The notes beneath the pieces were generated by a model, which made no database searches, was not told the origin of the DNA, and worked only from the letters and a program-made list of their open reading frames with translations. Shown here piece after piece: positions 1 to 8,454 of a stretch of 37,986 nt of DNA; positions within the stretch are counted from its first letter, which is position 1, and each line of letters opens with the position of its first letter. The stretch comes from Candidatus Omnitrophota bacterium. Its GTDB lineage: Bacteria > Omnitrophota > Gorgyraeia > Gygaellales > Profunditerraquicolaceae. The stretch is taken from assembly GCA_023228185.1 (NCBI GenBank), contig JALOBQ010000001.1, positions 8,032-46,017 of the forward strand, read 5' to 3'. A program made the translations under genes and the position numbers.

Positions 1-377
1 CTTTGCGCTCCAATACCCGGCAACGATTTCAGAAAAACCAGGTCCCCCTGGTCGATCGCCTGGGCGATTAAAGAAATCGGTTTATCCAGCGCTTTTAACG
101 CCGCGCGCGGCCCAATGCCGGAAACCGTGATGAAAATCTCAAAAAAATCTTTTTCCACCTGATTCAAAAAACCAATCAAGATAGGAATACTTTTAGAAGG
201 TTCAACCTGATAATAATGAAACGCCACCAAACTGATTGCCCCATCCGCGCTGATCGCCGAATCAAGCCGCTGCATACAGCAAGAAGGGATCAACACGTCA
301 TAACAAAAAGCTCCAACTTCAATAGAGAGGCAATTTGTTTTCCTTTCAACAACTTTTCCGGAGATCCGTGAGATCAT
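1..377 (-). CDS. ruvA: Holliday junction branch migration protein RuvA (partial, N-terminal part)
   Basis: RuvA binds Holliday junctions as a tetramer and loads the RuvB helicase. Reading the minus strand from the ATG at 377 gives about 125 residues beginning MISRISGKVVERKTN. This is the N-terminal OB-fold typical of RuvA, followed by helix-hairpin-helix segments (VSGIGPRAALKAL and KSLPGIGAQ). The frame runs off the window edge, so the C-terminal RuvB-binding domain is not seen. The start codon overlaps the ruvC stop in an ATGA junction, so translation is probably coupled. The gene order yebC-ruvC-ruvA is a classic arrangement, and ruvB would be expected beyond the edge. Confidence 0.93.
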   Translation of the reverse strand, partial: MISRISGKVVERKTNCLSIEVGAFCYDVLIPSCCMQRLDSAISADGAISLVAFHYYQVEPSKSIPILIGFLNQVEKDFFEIFITVSGIGPRAALKALDKPISLIAQAIDQGDLVFLKSLPGIGAQ

Positions 378-850
378 TTTTCACCAATATAACTGTGCGC
401 AATAGCCAAGCCCAAGGCGTCACTAACATCAAGCGGCTGAGGCAGCTCTTTAAGGTTTAAAACTTGAGCAACCATTCTTTGCACCTGCGATTTTGAAGCT
501 AAACCATTTCCTACAATCGCTTTCTTTACGCGCGTCGCTGCATACTCCACAAGCAATATATTTTTCGCCTGCGCTGCCAGGCAAATTACGCCGCGCGCCT
601 GTCCTAAAACAAAAGCCGTAGCCGGATGTTTATAATGAGAAAATATCTTTTCCAGCACCAGGCAATCCGGCTTGATATCTTCAATCAACTTAACCATCGC
701 CTGATAAATCTTATCCAACCGCTGAGCTGTCGGATATTTGCAAGAAGTTGAAATTATCCCGGCTTCAAGAAGCCCAAGTTTTACACCCGTTGTTTTTATC
801 GCTCCGAAACCCGTAACTGATAATGCCGGATCAACTCCTAAAATGATCAT
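374..850 (-). CDS. ruvC: Crossover junction endodeoxyribonuclease RuvC
   Basis: RuvC is the dimeric nuclease that resolves Holliday junctions with symmetric nicks. At 158 residues the protein is of normal length. The RNase H-fold acidic residues sit where they should: Asp7 in ILGVDPALSVTGFG, Glu67 in CLVLEKIF, and Asp141 and Asp144 in LDVSDALGLAIAH, close to the E. coli positions 7, 66, 138 and 141. The ATG overlaps the yebC stop by four bases (ATGA), and the stop overlaps the ruvA start in the same way. yebC, ruvC and ruvA therefore form one translationally coupled run. Confidence 0.97.
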   Translation of the reverse strand: MIILGVDPALSVTGFGAIKTTGVKLGLLEAGIISTSCKYPTAQRLDKIYQAMVKLIEDIKPDCLVLEKIFSHYKHPATAFVLGQARGVICLAAQAKNILLVEYAATRVKKAIVGNGLASKSQVQRMVAQVLNLKELPQPLDVSDALGLAIAHSYIGEK

Positions 851-1602
851 TCTTCCGCTGCAATCTCCTTAAAAATCTCATCAGGGATATCAAAATTAGC
901 GTAAACCTGTTGCACATCGTCGTGCTCTTCCAGCGTGTCGATTAGCCCTAAAAGCTGCTTTGCCTGATTACCTTCTACTTTAATCGTCGATGAAGGGATC
1001 ATCGTTAATTCCGCGTCTGTCGTTTTTATTCCTTTATCGATCAAAGCTTGTTTGACTTTTTCAAAATCCTGCACAGAGGTGAATATTTCGAAATTTGTGT
1101 CATCATGTTTCATATCCTCGGCACCGGCATCTAAAACAACATTCATCAGGTCTTCTTCTTTAACCGAGCCCTTTTCAATGGAAAAATAGCCTTTTTTAGT
1201 GAAGATCCAGCCTACCGAACCTGCCCCAGCCATATTACCGCCGCGTTTTGACATAACATTACGCAACTCCGCAGTGGTGCGGTTTTTATTATCGGTAAGC
1301 GCTTCAACAAGTATTGCCACGCCACCTGGGCCATAGGCTTCATAAGTAACTGATTCATAGATAACTCCAGGCAGTTCACCGGTGCCTCTCTTAATCGCCA
1401 TCTTCACGTTATCCTGAGGCATATTCGCTTCTTTAGCTTTCTGCATGATCGCTCTTAAACGTGAATTTGTGTCCGGGTTCCCGCCACCGTCACGAGCGAC
1501 AACAGTAAGCTCTTTAATAATTTTTGTGTAAGTAGCGCCTTTTTTAGCATCAGCGATACCTTTTTTCCCTTTGTTCGTCTTCCATTTTGAATGACCTGAC
1601 AT
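847..1602 (-). CDS. yebC: YebC/PmpR family protein
   Basis: This is a YebC/PmpR family protein of 251 residues, normal length, starting MSGHSKWKTNKGKKG and containing the typical RGTGELPG-like and YEAYGPGGVAILVE segments. Members have been described as DNA-binding regulators, and more recently as translation factors that relieve ribosome stalling on proline stretches. Its adjacency to ruvC is conserved in many bacteria. I place the start at the ATG (1602) rather than the GTG one codon upstream, because a strong AGGAGG lies five bases before the ATG and too close to the GTG. The stop overlaps the ruvC start. Confidence 0.95.
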   Translation of the reverse strand: MSGHSKWKTNKGKKGIADAKKGATYTKIIKELTVVARDGGGNPDTNSRLRAIMQKAKEANMPQDNVKMAIKRGTGELPGVIYESVTYEAYGPGGVAILVEALTDNKNRTTAELRNVMSKRGGNMAGAGSVGWIFTKKGYFSIEKGSVKEEDLMNVVLDAGAEDMKHDDTNFEIFTSVQDFEKVKQALIDKGIKTTDAELTMIPSSTIKVEGNQAKQLLGLIDTLEEHDDVQQVYANFDIPDEIFKEIAAEE

Positions 1603-1740
1603 CACAGCCTCCTCTTAATACCTTAACGGTTTACAAAGCCCTATTTTAAGTTAGGGTAAACAAAAAACGCTTTAATTAACCTGAACGAGCTTTAAGATTT
1701 TGCCCTAAATAAATCGATCGGGTTAATTATTAATTTTAAA

Positions 1741-2114
1741 CGCAGGCAGAATAAGCCGGGTTCTGTCTTGATGTGATTATCCACATCGATTAGTGGCTAT
1801 TCCTCTCAACCGCTTTATTACTAAAACGGCTTTAGCAGCCTACCCTCTTGCCCAGCCATAGAATTGCTTCTATAAAGATTCAGGCGGATCACCTTTATGC
1901 CGCATTGCTGCAGCCTGGGTAAGGATTTTACGCTTTGCTCCGCGTAGAGATTGCCTCGTTTCACCTCCGCCTAAATAAACAGCGGAACTCGTCTCTGTGG
2001 CTCTGGATCCGTGCGTTTTTTTAAAAAACGCAGATGGGTATTACCCATTACGCTATCCTCCGGAGCCCGGACTTTCCTCCCCGATATTATCAGGGCAGCC
2101 ACATTCTGCCTGCG
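1741..2114 (-). ncRNA. rnpB: RNase P RNA, bacterial type A
   Basis: This is the catalytic RNA of RNase P, which matures tRNA 5' ends. On the minus strand it begins with a 12-base P1 strand (CGCAGGCAGAAT, 2114-2103). The exact complement (ATTCTGCCTGCG) closes the 3' end at 1741. Between them are the universally conserved blocks GGAGGAAAGTCCGGGCTCC (near 2081-2063), ACAGAGA, GGAGGTGAAAC, CGGAGCAAA, GGGTAGGCTGCT and the 3' block AGACAGAACCCGGCTTAT. The length of about 374 nt is normal for type A. Its first ~62 nt overlap the end of the RNase HI reading frame, and I could not find a convincing separate promoter just upstream. Confidence 0.95.
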
Positions 2115-2526
2115 CGTTATCAAAGATTACTTCTTTTTTACAGCCTTTTGTCGCTAACTTATCCGCGCCCACGTTATTTTCACGCGGTATATTATTAATC
2201 ACAACTTTCTTAAACGCCGAGATCAACCTTTTTGCCCTTAAAAAAAGCCCTTTAATATTCTCGTTCTTAACTTTATAAACTCCGTTTAACTGCCTGGCAA
2301 GTAACTGGCTATCCGTGTTAATCGTTAAACTGTCGGCCTTTAAGATCAAAGATTCCTCTAAAGCGTATATCAAAGCCGTATATTCGGCGACATTATTAGT
2401 GGCGATTCCGATATTACTGGAAATATTCTTGATCGTTCTTCCCTGACAGCTCACAACAATCCCCACTCCGCTTGGCCCAGGATTACCTTTTGAGGCGCCG
2501 TCTATAAAAATATCTAAATGTTTCAT
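2053..2526 (-). CDS. Ribonuclease HI family protein
   Basis: RNase HI cleaves the RNA of RNA-DNA hybrids. The 157-residue protein starts MKHLDIFIDGASKGNPGPSG. The acidic residues are Asp9 (IDGAS), Glu48 (VAEYTAL), Asp72 (NTDSQLL) and Asp122 (VGADKLA). This is the short, Bacillus/archaea-like RNase HI type rather than the E. coli form. The ATG at 2526 overlaps the upstream stop codon (ATGA), which favours it over a longer start nine codons upstream. After the usual family end (GADKLA) the frame continues about 30 residues, roughly the last 20 of which are read from the 5' part of the RNase P RNA gene. The tail is rich in Cys, Gly and Pro and is probably not a folded domain. Confidence 0.9.
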   Translation of the reverse strand: MKHLDIFIDGASKGNPGPSGVGIVVSCQGRTIKNISSNIGIATNNVAEYTALIYALEESLILKADSLTINTDSQLLARQLNGVYKVKNENIKGLFLRAKRLISAFKKVVINNIPRENNVGADKLATKGCKKEVIFDNAQAECGCPDNIGEESPGSGG

Positions 2527-3239
2527 TCTTGAATATAAAGAATGCGGTTGCAAACCTCACAAGTAATTATCTGTTCATACATTTTGATCGAGTTTATCAC
2601 TTGAGGAGGCACAAGCATGTGGCAGCCGCCGCAAGAATTATCCTTAACACTGACAATCGCCAGCCCGTCACGGCTTTGCAAAATTCTTTCATACTGTGAT
2701 AACATCTTGGCAGTAACAGCCTCGACAGCCTGTTTCCTCTGGCTATTCAAAACGCTCAAGCGGTCATTAATTTCTTTTACCCGCAGGTCAACTTTATTCT
2801 TCTCTTCAGAAGAAAGTTTCTCCTCTTGTTGAAGTTTTAGATTTTCATTTTCAACTTCTTTGTTTAATTTATCGGTTTCATCGAAAAGCACTAATATTTT
2901 TTCTTCAATTACCGAAGAGTCTGCTTTGGCATCCTGGATCTGCTTAAGCATCACCTGAAATTCTTTATTCGTTTTCAAAGAATAAAGCTGGCCTTGAAGT
3001 TTTTTAATCGATTCTTCATTAGTGCCCAGCTCAAGTTCTCTTTCTTTGCGTGATTTTTGTAAATCAAGCAATTTCTGCTGCAAATAAGCCAGATTCTTTT
3101 TTTTATCCTCAAAAGCTTTCTGAATAGCTTCCAAGGCAAGAGGTTTAGCAGCTAACTCATTCTTTAAAGAATAAATTTCGCTATCAACCTTCTGTAAAGA
3201 AACCAAAGCCACCATTTGCGATTTAAGATTATCTATCAA
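2523..3239 (-). CDS. Coiled-coil protein with C-terminal C4 zinc ribbon (CdsZ/CT398-like)
   Basis: The 238-residue protein is mostly a long antiparallel coiled coil (about residues 10-185, rich in Glu, Lys, Leu and Gln). It ends in a zinc ribbon with two Cys pairs, CGGC and CEVC, separated by PPQVINSI and typical of this family (PF02591 type). Chlamydial and other members have been linked to type III secretion or to sigma54/flagellar partners, but the function in most bacteria is unsettled. The start is a TTG preceded by GAGGAG at six bases; the first ATG is too far from that site. It is followed by RNase HI with a four-base overlap and lies just after two tRNA genes. Confidence 0.85.
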   Translation of the reverse strand: MIDNLKSQMVALVSLQKVDSEIYSLKNELAAKPLALEAIQKAFEDKKKNLAYLQQKLLDLQKSRKERELELGTNEESIKKLQGQLYSLKTNKEFQVMLKQIQDAKADSSVIEEKILVLFDETDKLNKEVENENLKLQQEEKLSSEEKNKVDLRVKEINDRLSVLNSQRKQAVEAVTAKMLSQYERILQSRDGLAIVSVKDNSCGGCHMLVPPQVINSIKMYEQIITCEVCNRILYIQE

Positions 3240-3263
3240 TTAATTCTCCTCTCAGTTTCATTC

Positions 3264-3340
3264 TGGTGGGCGCAATAGGACTCGAACCTACGACTTCTAC
3301 AATGTGAATGTAGCGCTCTAACCAACTGAGCTATGCGCCC
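3264..3340 (-). tRNA. tRNA-Val (anticodon CAC)
   Basis: The minus strand folds into a full cloverleaf with acceptor GGGCGCA/TGCGCCC, D arm GCTC...GAGC, anticodon stem CTACA/TGTAG with loop TTCACAT, and T arm GTAGG-TTCGAGT-CCTAT. The anticodon CAC reads the valine codon GTG. The discriminator base is A and the 3' CCA is encoded (3266-3264). It lies 25 bases upstream of the zinc-ribbon gene. Confidence 0.95.
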
Positions 3341-3351
3341 GCAATATATTC

Positions 3352-3423
3352 TGGGCCCAGGAGGGTTCGAACCTACGACCAAGAGATTATGAGTCTCCTG
3401 CTCTACCACTGAGCTATGGGCCC
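3352..3423 (-). tRNA. tRNA with anticodon CAT, best read as tRNA-Ile2 (lysidine type)
   Basis: The minus strand gives acceptor GGGCCCA/TGGGCCC, D arm GCTC-AGTGGTA-GAGC, anticodon loop CTCATAA and T loop TTCGAAC. The anticodon is CAT. It is not the initiator, because position 1 is paired and the GGG/CCC anticodon stem is absent. The segment from the anticodon arm to the variable loop (GACTCATAATC...TTGGTCG) resembles E. coli tRNA-Ile2, which decodes ATA after TilS adds lysidine. Elongator Met remains possible. The 3' CCA is not encoded (discriminator A is followed by GAA), and the T stem has one T-C mismatch (50-64). Confidence 0.88.
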
Positions 3424-3463
3424 AAAAAAAAATAAACGAATTCTTAACCTAAAACCATATCCG

Positions 3464-3475
3464 GCAAAGCTTTGC
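3464..3475. repeat. 12-bp perfect palindrome upstream of the tRNA pair
   Basis: The sequence GCAAAGCTTTGC is a perfect palindrome in the 151-base gap between the PAS sensor gene and the tRNA genes. I see no clean promoter pair in this gap. It could be part of a terminator or an operator; function unknown. Confidence 0.4.
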
Positions 3476-3574
3476 TGAAAGATTTATCAGTTTAAACCTT
3501 GATTATGGCTAAACTCCAATAAAGGTAGTATTTTAACATATTGTTACTGGCCGGGCAAGATAAAATTTAGGAAA

Positions 3575-6500
3575 TTAAGCTTTGCGGGGGTGCTTCTTTT
3601 CTTTCTTCATTACCTTGATAAAAACATTTACAATGCGTGGGTCAAATTGGGTTCCGGCGCCATTCTTGATAATCGCCATCGCTTCCTTTTTAGAAAAAGC
3701 TCTATGATACGGCCGGTCACTGCTCAAAGCCTGATAAACATCGGCTATCGCGATGACCCTGGCACCCATCGGAATATCGTCCCCTTTGATACCGGCAGGA
3801 TAACCTTTGCCATCCCAGCGTTCATGATGGTAAAAAATAAACGGGATGATCCCGTGCAAGAAACGAATCGGACGGATAATATCAGCGCCAATCTGCGGAT
3901 GTTTTCTAATTTCTTCAAATTCAAGTTTATTCAGTTTGCCTTTTTTAAGCAGTATATTCTCACTCACGCCGATCTTTCCTAAGTCATGCAACATCGCCGC
4001 CTGCTGAATCGCTTCCAACTCATCTTTAGGCAGGCCTAAACCTTTAGCTATCTCTGAAGCAAAATGCACCGTCTTTTCCACGTGTTCACCGGTATAATGA
4101 TCCTTTAACTCCAGTGCTTTGGCAAAAGCAAAAATGGATTCCATAGAATCCTGGTTAGTTTTTCTGGTTAATTTATCGATTTTATTTTTAAGCAGGTTTA
4201 CGCTGGCTAATTTACTTTTAGAAATTTTACCGATACGAAAACGTTTTTTCATATCCGCCGAAGAATAAGCGCGGTTACCGCCGCTTTCTTTGGCTTTAGT
4301 CATAATCTGTTCGGCCAAATTAATCAGGTCCATGCCTTTGCCGGCTTTGTCGTCAGGAAATGAAACCACTCCCAAACTTAATTTTAACTTAACCTGATGC
4401 TCTTTGTTGCCAAAATTAAGAAAGCTTAAAGTTTCTAACAGCCTTTGCGCCAGGTTAAGGGCCTGTTGAGATGAGATACCGGGAGAAATAATCAGAAATT
4501 CCTCGCCGCTATAACGGATTACAATATCATATTTACGCAACATGCGTTTAAGCTCACTGGCAAATTGTTTAAGCACCAAATCGCCAAATGAAATTCCGTA
4601 AAGGTCATTAATTGATTTAAAATAATCTATATCTAAAAGGATGACCGACAAAGGATGGGCGTACCTGCGCGAGCGCTGGAATTCCGCTTCTGCCGCCTGT
4701 TGCAGGTAATTATGGTTAAAAAGTCCGGTATGCTGGTCAATCAGAGAAACTTGCTTTAACTTATCATTAGATTTTAATAATTCCTGATTCAACTTTTCCC
4801 GTTGTTGTTCAATCGCTTTGCGTTCGGTGATATCTTCACCGGAACTGATTAAATAAATCACTTTACCGTTATCGTCAAATAAAAGGCTGTTGTGCCAGGC
4901 AATCAGCCTTTTCTTGCCGTTAGCCGTTAACACGGGATTCTCATTATATTCGAAATCAGCCAGTTCTCCCTGCATTATTTTGCGCATGAAACTTTTTAAA
5001 GCTTTACGGTTATTTTCCGGTATAAAATTATCAACCCAAAGTTTTCCGATAACATATTCCTGCTTATAACCGAGTACCTCGCAGCCTTTACGGTTAATTA
5101 GCGTTACTTCGCCATTAGTATTAATCAATAGAAAAATTACTCCGGCGACTTCCAAATATTTTTTTGTCCTTTCCGCCTCAAAACGCAAAACTGATTCTAT
5201 AAACCTGCGGCCGGAAATATCTTCCATACAACCAAGCATACGATAAGGATTATCGTTAGCATCGATAAGAAATGTCCCGCGGTCACGTATATAAATATAG
5301 GAACCGTCTTTTTTTTGAAAACGGTATTCTGTTTCGAACAATTTTTTCGCGCGAACCGCCACGGTTAATTCATCAGCCGACGACTTACGGTCATCCGGAT
5401 GGATCATCCCCTCCCAGCGTTTGATATCCACGCCGGCGAACTCTTCAAAAGTATAGCCGGTAATATCCTTAATCGGGCCTGACCAGAGTATCTTTCCGCT
5501 ATTTATATCCCAATCATAAATAAGTTGGCCCGTCTGTTCAGTACTAATCCTGTAGCGTTCTTCCGCGGATTTAATTTTATCTTCCGTCCATTTTTTCTCC
5601 GTGATATCGCGCACATATTCGATCACACCGCTAAGCTGATTAGTTTTTTCATCGAACATCGGATAGCTGTAAAGTTCAAAAAAACCGATTTGCTTGCCAT
5701 CCTTATTATGCCGGGGGATAATCTCGGCAGCAGCTTTATGAGTCTTTAAAGTTTCTAATACAGAACAAACCTCGCAAGGCGCCTGCCGGTTATGATAAGC
5801 AAGAAAACATTTTTTTCCTTCCAAAGGCTTATTGTATTTAAACCATTCATTCATCACGGGGTTAACGCGCAAAACATTCATCTCCGTGTCCAAAACACCG
5901 ATCCCATCCTGAATACTAGAAAAAACATTCGCTAAAAAACGCTCACTGTTTATCAGATCAGTCTCTATCTTTTGTTTATCCGTAACGTCATTAGCTAAGA
6001 TCAAATCCGCGCGTTTTCCCTGAAACTCCATCTTATGCGAGATAATATCGGCATAAAATACCGAACCGTCTTTTTTTACCTGCCTCCATACGCCAGAACG
6101 GTCAATACCATCGGTCAATTGGCTGACCGCTTTATGGACTGCCGGAATATCTTCTTTCAAACAAAGGTCAATAAGTGTCATCTGCAGGAATTCTTCCTGG
6201 CTATATCCATAATATTTAATCGCGGCTTCATTTACCGCCAAAAATCTTAAATTTTCAAGGTCATAAACCCCCATCGGCAGAGGGTTACTGTCAAAAAGAA
6301 GCCGGTAATGCTGGCTAGCCTCAAGTAATTTATGCTCAGTACTTTTATGGGCTTTTATTTCTTTAAGCAAATCATCATTACTTCTGGTAAGCTCAGCAGT
6401 GCGCACTTTTACCCTGATTTCCAGTTCTGAACGCACTTCACGCAGCCTTTCTTCATTTTTCTTGCGTTCGGTAATATCCCGGGCAATCCCGGCAGTGCCG

Positions 6501-6901
6501 ATAACCTCTCCGGCATCGTTTAATACCGGCCCTTTGATTGTTTCAATAACTATAGAATTTCCATTTTTATCCGAAAGGCGTTCTTCGAAAGATAAACGCT
6601 TAGCCGCACGCAAAACTTCCTGATCATCAAGCTGGTATTTTTTAGCCAACTCTTTCGGGCAAATATCAAAATCCGTCTTACCGATAATTGATTCAGCGCT
6701 TAAACCGAAGAATTTTACGAATGCTTCATTGACCGCGATAAACCTTGACTCTTTATCTTTCAGCCAGGCAATATCGGGGATATTGTTAAGAATTGCGGCT
6801 TGTTGCAGTTGGGCGCTGCGCAGCTTTTTATAAACTAAATTATCAATGGAAAAATCCTGCGGATTTTTTTTTAATAATTCATTTTGCTTAGTTTTACTCA
6901 T
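3575..6901 (-). CDS. Cytosolic five-PAS sensor with GGDEF and HD-GYP domains
   Basis: This 1108-residue signalling protein has no membrane segment. Five PAS/PAC units cover about residues 30-150, 195-315, 320-440, 447-570 and 575-698, several ending in DITE(R/K)K-type motifs. A GGDEF domain (about 715-880) has SGEEF at 798-802 and an intact RxxD inhibitory site (789-792). An HD-GYP domain follows (about 917-1100), with HD at 972-973, HHERWDGKGYP at 1025-1035 and ARVIAIADVYQAL. Both c-di-GMP synthesis and hydrolysis are therefore possible, presumably tuned by the PAS inputs. The third PAS carries Cys365 and a Cys376/Cys379 pair. The gene follows rpoD by 14 bases with no obvious ribosome binding site. 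Confidence 0.93.
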   Translation of the reverse strand: MSKTKQNELLKKNPQDFSIDNLVYKKLRSAQLQQAAILNNIPDIAWLKDKESRFIAVNEAFVKFFGLSAESIIGKTDFDICPKELAKKYQLDDQEVLRAAKRLSFEERLSDKNGNSIVIETIKGPVLNDAGEVIGTAGIARDITERKKNEERLREVRSELEIRVKVRTAELTRSNDDLLKEIKAHKSTEHKLLEASQHYRLLFDSNPLPMGVYDLENLRFLAVNEAAIKYYGYSQEEFLQMTLIDLCLKEDIPAVHKAVSQLTDGIDRSGVWRQVKKDGSVFYADIISHKMEFQGKRADLILANDVTDKQKIETDLINSERFLANVFSSIQDGIGVLDTEMNVLRVNPVMNEWFKYNKPLEGKKCFLAYHNRQAPCEVCSVLETLKTHKAAAEIIPRHNKDGKQIGFFELYSYPMFDEKTNQLSGVIEYVRDITEKKWTEDKIKSAEERYRISTEQTGQLIYDWDINSGKILWSGPIKDITGYTFEEFAGVDIKRWEGMIHPDDRKSSADELTVAVRAKKLFETEYRFQKKDGSYIYIRDRGTFLIDANDNPYRMLGCMEDISGRRFIESVLRFEAERTKKYLEVAGVIFLLINTNGEVTLINRKGCEVLGYKQEYVIGKLWVDNFIPENNRKALKSFMRKIMQGELADFEYNENPVLTANGKKRLIAWHNSLLFDDNGKVIYLISSGEDITERKAIEQQREKLNQELLKSNDKLKQVSLIDQHTGLFNHNYLQQAAEAEFQRSRRYAHPLSVILLDIDYFKSINDLYGISFGDLVLKQFASELKRMLRKYDIVIRYSGEEFLIISPGISSQQALNLAQRLLETLSFLNFGNKEHQVKLKLSLGVVSFPDDKAGKGMDLINLAEQIMTKAKESGGNRAYSSADMKKRFRIGKISKSKLASVNLLKNKIDKLTRKTNQDSMESIFAFAKALELKDHYTGEHVEKTVHFASEIAKGLGLPKDELEAIQQAAMLHDLGKIGVSENILLKKGKLNKLEFEEIRKHPQIGADIIRPIRFLHGIIPFIFYHHERWDGKGYPAGIKGDDIPMGARVIAIADVYQALSSDRPYHRAFSKKEAMAIIKNGAGTQFDPRIVNVFIKVMKKEKKHPRKA

Positions 6902-6915
6902 TCGTTTTTTAAAAA

Positions 6916-8448
6916 TTAGTATTCCCTCTGGTGCGCCAACGTCATATCCATAAAAGTACGTAGTTTTCTTGAACGCGAAGGATGCCTTAGTTTTTTGAGC
7001 GCCTTGGCTTCAATCTGGCGCACGCGTTCACGGGTAACTTTAAAAACATTACCTACCTCTTCTAATGTACGCGGGCAACCGTCATTAATCCCAAAACGCA
7101 GGACGAGGATTTTTTTCTCCCGGTCAGTAAGGGTGCCTAAAGCTGAATTCATCTCATCCTTAAGCATAGAACGCACTGTTTCATTAGCCGGAGAAACAGC
7201 TTTTTTATCCTGAATAAAATCGCCAAAATGCGTATCGCCTTCATCCCCGATAGGCATCTGTAAAGAAATCGGTTCCTGGGCGATTTTCAGTATCGACTTG
7301 ATCTTATCCTGCGGAAAACGCATTTTATGCGCAATCTCTTCAGGCGTTGGCTCACGGCCGTTTTCCTGCACGAAAACTCTTGAGAAACGGATAATTTTAT
7401 TGATTGTTTCGGTCATATGCACGGGGATCCTGATTGTCCTCGCTTGATCGGCGATCGAACGGGTTATTGCCTGCCGGATCCACCAAGTAGCATACGTAGA
7501 GAATTTATATCCTCTCTTATATTCAAATTTCTCCACCGCGCGCATCAAGCCAATATTGCCTTCCTGAATCAGGTCCAGAAAGCTTAAACCGCGATTAGTA
7601 TATTTTTTAGCGATACTTACCACAAGCCGCAGGTTTGCCTCGACTAATTTTTTCTTGGTGCGGTTAAACTTTAAATGCGCGGATTTCACCGCTTTCATCT
7701 GTTCTTTGATCTTTAAGTAAGATTCATTAAGTTCTTTCAATATCTCGCGTTTCCTGGCGTTATGCTTGCCTGAACGCTTAATTGTTTCCAACTCCTTAAG
7801 CAAACTAACCAGTTTACGCACTGCCACTTCAATTACGCTAGTCGTGAAATTCAATTGCAGCATAAGATTGATACTGTTATTTTCACTGCGCGAACGCTTA
7901 ATACGTAAAGTAATACGTTTAAACCTGCTCAAAACATTATTCTTATTAATCTTAATATCTTCTTTAACCATATCTTCCAGGTTCAGGTTACCCTGGATGA
8001 TCTCCTGGCCTACTTTCATAATTTCGTTGCGCGCGAATTTAATCAACAAGATTGACCGCTTAAACCGGTCTTCAGCTTCTTCGATTTTTTTAGCCAAGTC
8101 AATTTCACTTTCCCGGCTGAGCAATGAAATTGAGCCCATTTGTTTTAAATACATCTTCACCGGGTCATCCAAAGGCATAAAACGTTCTTCACTTTTAAGC
8201 TGCTCATTAAGCATCTCTTCGCGCTGTAAAAGCGCCTGCTTCTCCTGCTGCCTTTCATCTTCGGCTTCGACTACCTGAATATCTTCATTGCCAAGCAACT
8301 CAAATAAATGGTCAATCGCCTCAGAAGAAGACAGATCTTCCGGTAGGAATTCATTAACCTCATCATAAGTCAAGAACCCTTTTTGTTTACCTAAAGCGAT
8401 TAACTTTTCCATTTCCTTGTCTTTATTGATACTTTCCCGCTTACTCAT
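6916..8448 (-). CDS. rpoD: Primary RNA polymerase sigma factor RpoD (sigma70)
   Basis: This is the housekeeping sigma factor. The 510 residues contain a region 1.1-like N-terminus (about 10-65), region 1.2 (DPVKMYLKQMGSISLLSRE, from 95), a non-conserved spacer to about 260, and region 2 (VEANLRLVVSIAKKY, DLIQEGNIGLMRAVEKFEY, YATWWIRQAITRSI, 269-332). Region 3 follows, then region 4 with LTDREKKILVLRFG and the helix-turn-helix TRERVRQIEAKALKKLRHP. This full-length set marks a group 1 sigma. It follows dnaG by six bases, the macromolecular synthesis arrangement also found in E. coli and Bacillus. Confidence 0.97.
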   Translation of the reverse strand: MSKRESINKDKEMEKLIALGKQKGFLTYDEVNEFLPEDLSSSEAIDHLFELLGNEDIQVVEAEDERQQEKQALLQREEMLNEQLKSEERFMPLDDPVKMYLKQMGSISLLSRESEIDLAKKIEEAEDRFKRSILLIKFARNEIMKVGQEIIQGNLNLEDMVKEDIKINKNNVLSRFKRITLRIKRSRSENNSINLMLQLNFTTSVIEVAVRKLVSLLKELETIKRSGKHNARKREILKELNESYLKIKEQMKAVKSAHLKFNRTKKKLVEANLRLVVSIAKKYTNRGLSFLDLIQEGNIGLMRAVEKFEYKRGYKFSTYATWWIRQAITRSIADQARTIRIPVHMTETINKIIRFSRVFVQENGREPTPEEIAHKMRFPQDKIKSILKIAQEPISLQMPIGDEGDTHFGDFIQDKKAVSPANETVRSMLKDEMNSALGTLTDREKKILVLRFGINDGCPRTLEEVGNVFKVTRERVRQIEAKALKKLRHPSRSRKLRTFMDMTLAHQREY

Positions 8449-8454
8449 CTGAAT

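Noticed and set aside
2115..2180. Independent rnpB promoter inside rnhA
   Set aside because: Only a weak GATAAC-like -10 is visible, with no matching -35 at a normal distance.
1997..2278. Plus-strand open frame of 93 codons
   Set aside because: It crosses the RNase P RNA gene and the RNase HI gene on the other strand; no family resemblance.
3352..3423. Initiator tRNA-fMet
   Set aside because: The first acceptor pair is matched and the anticodon stem lacks the GGG/CCC pairs of initiators.
7766..8278. Plus-strand open frame of 170 codons
   Set aside because: It is antisense to rpoD; the Ser/Leu/Arg-rich composition is typical of a shadow frame.
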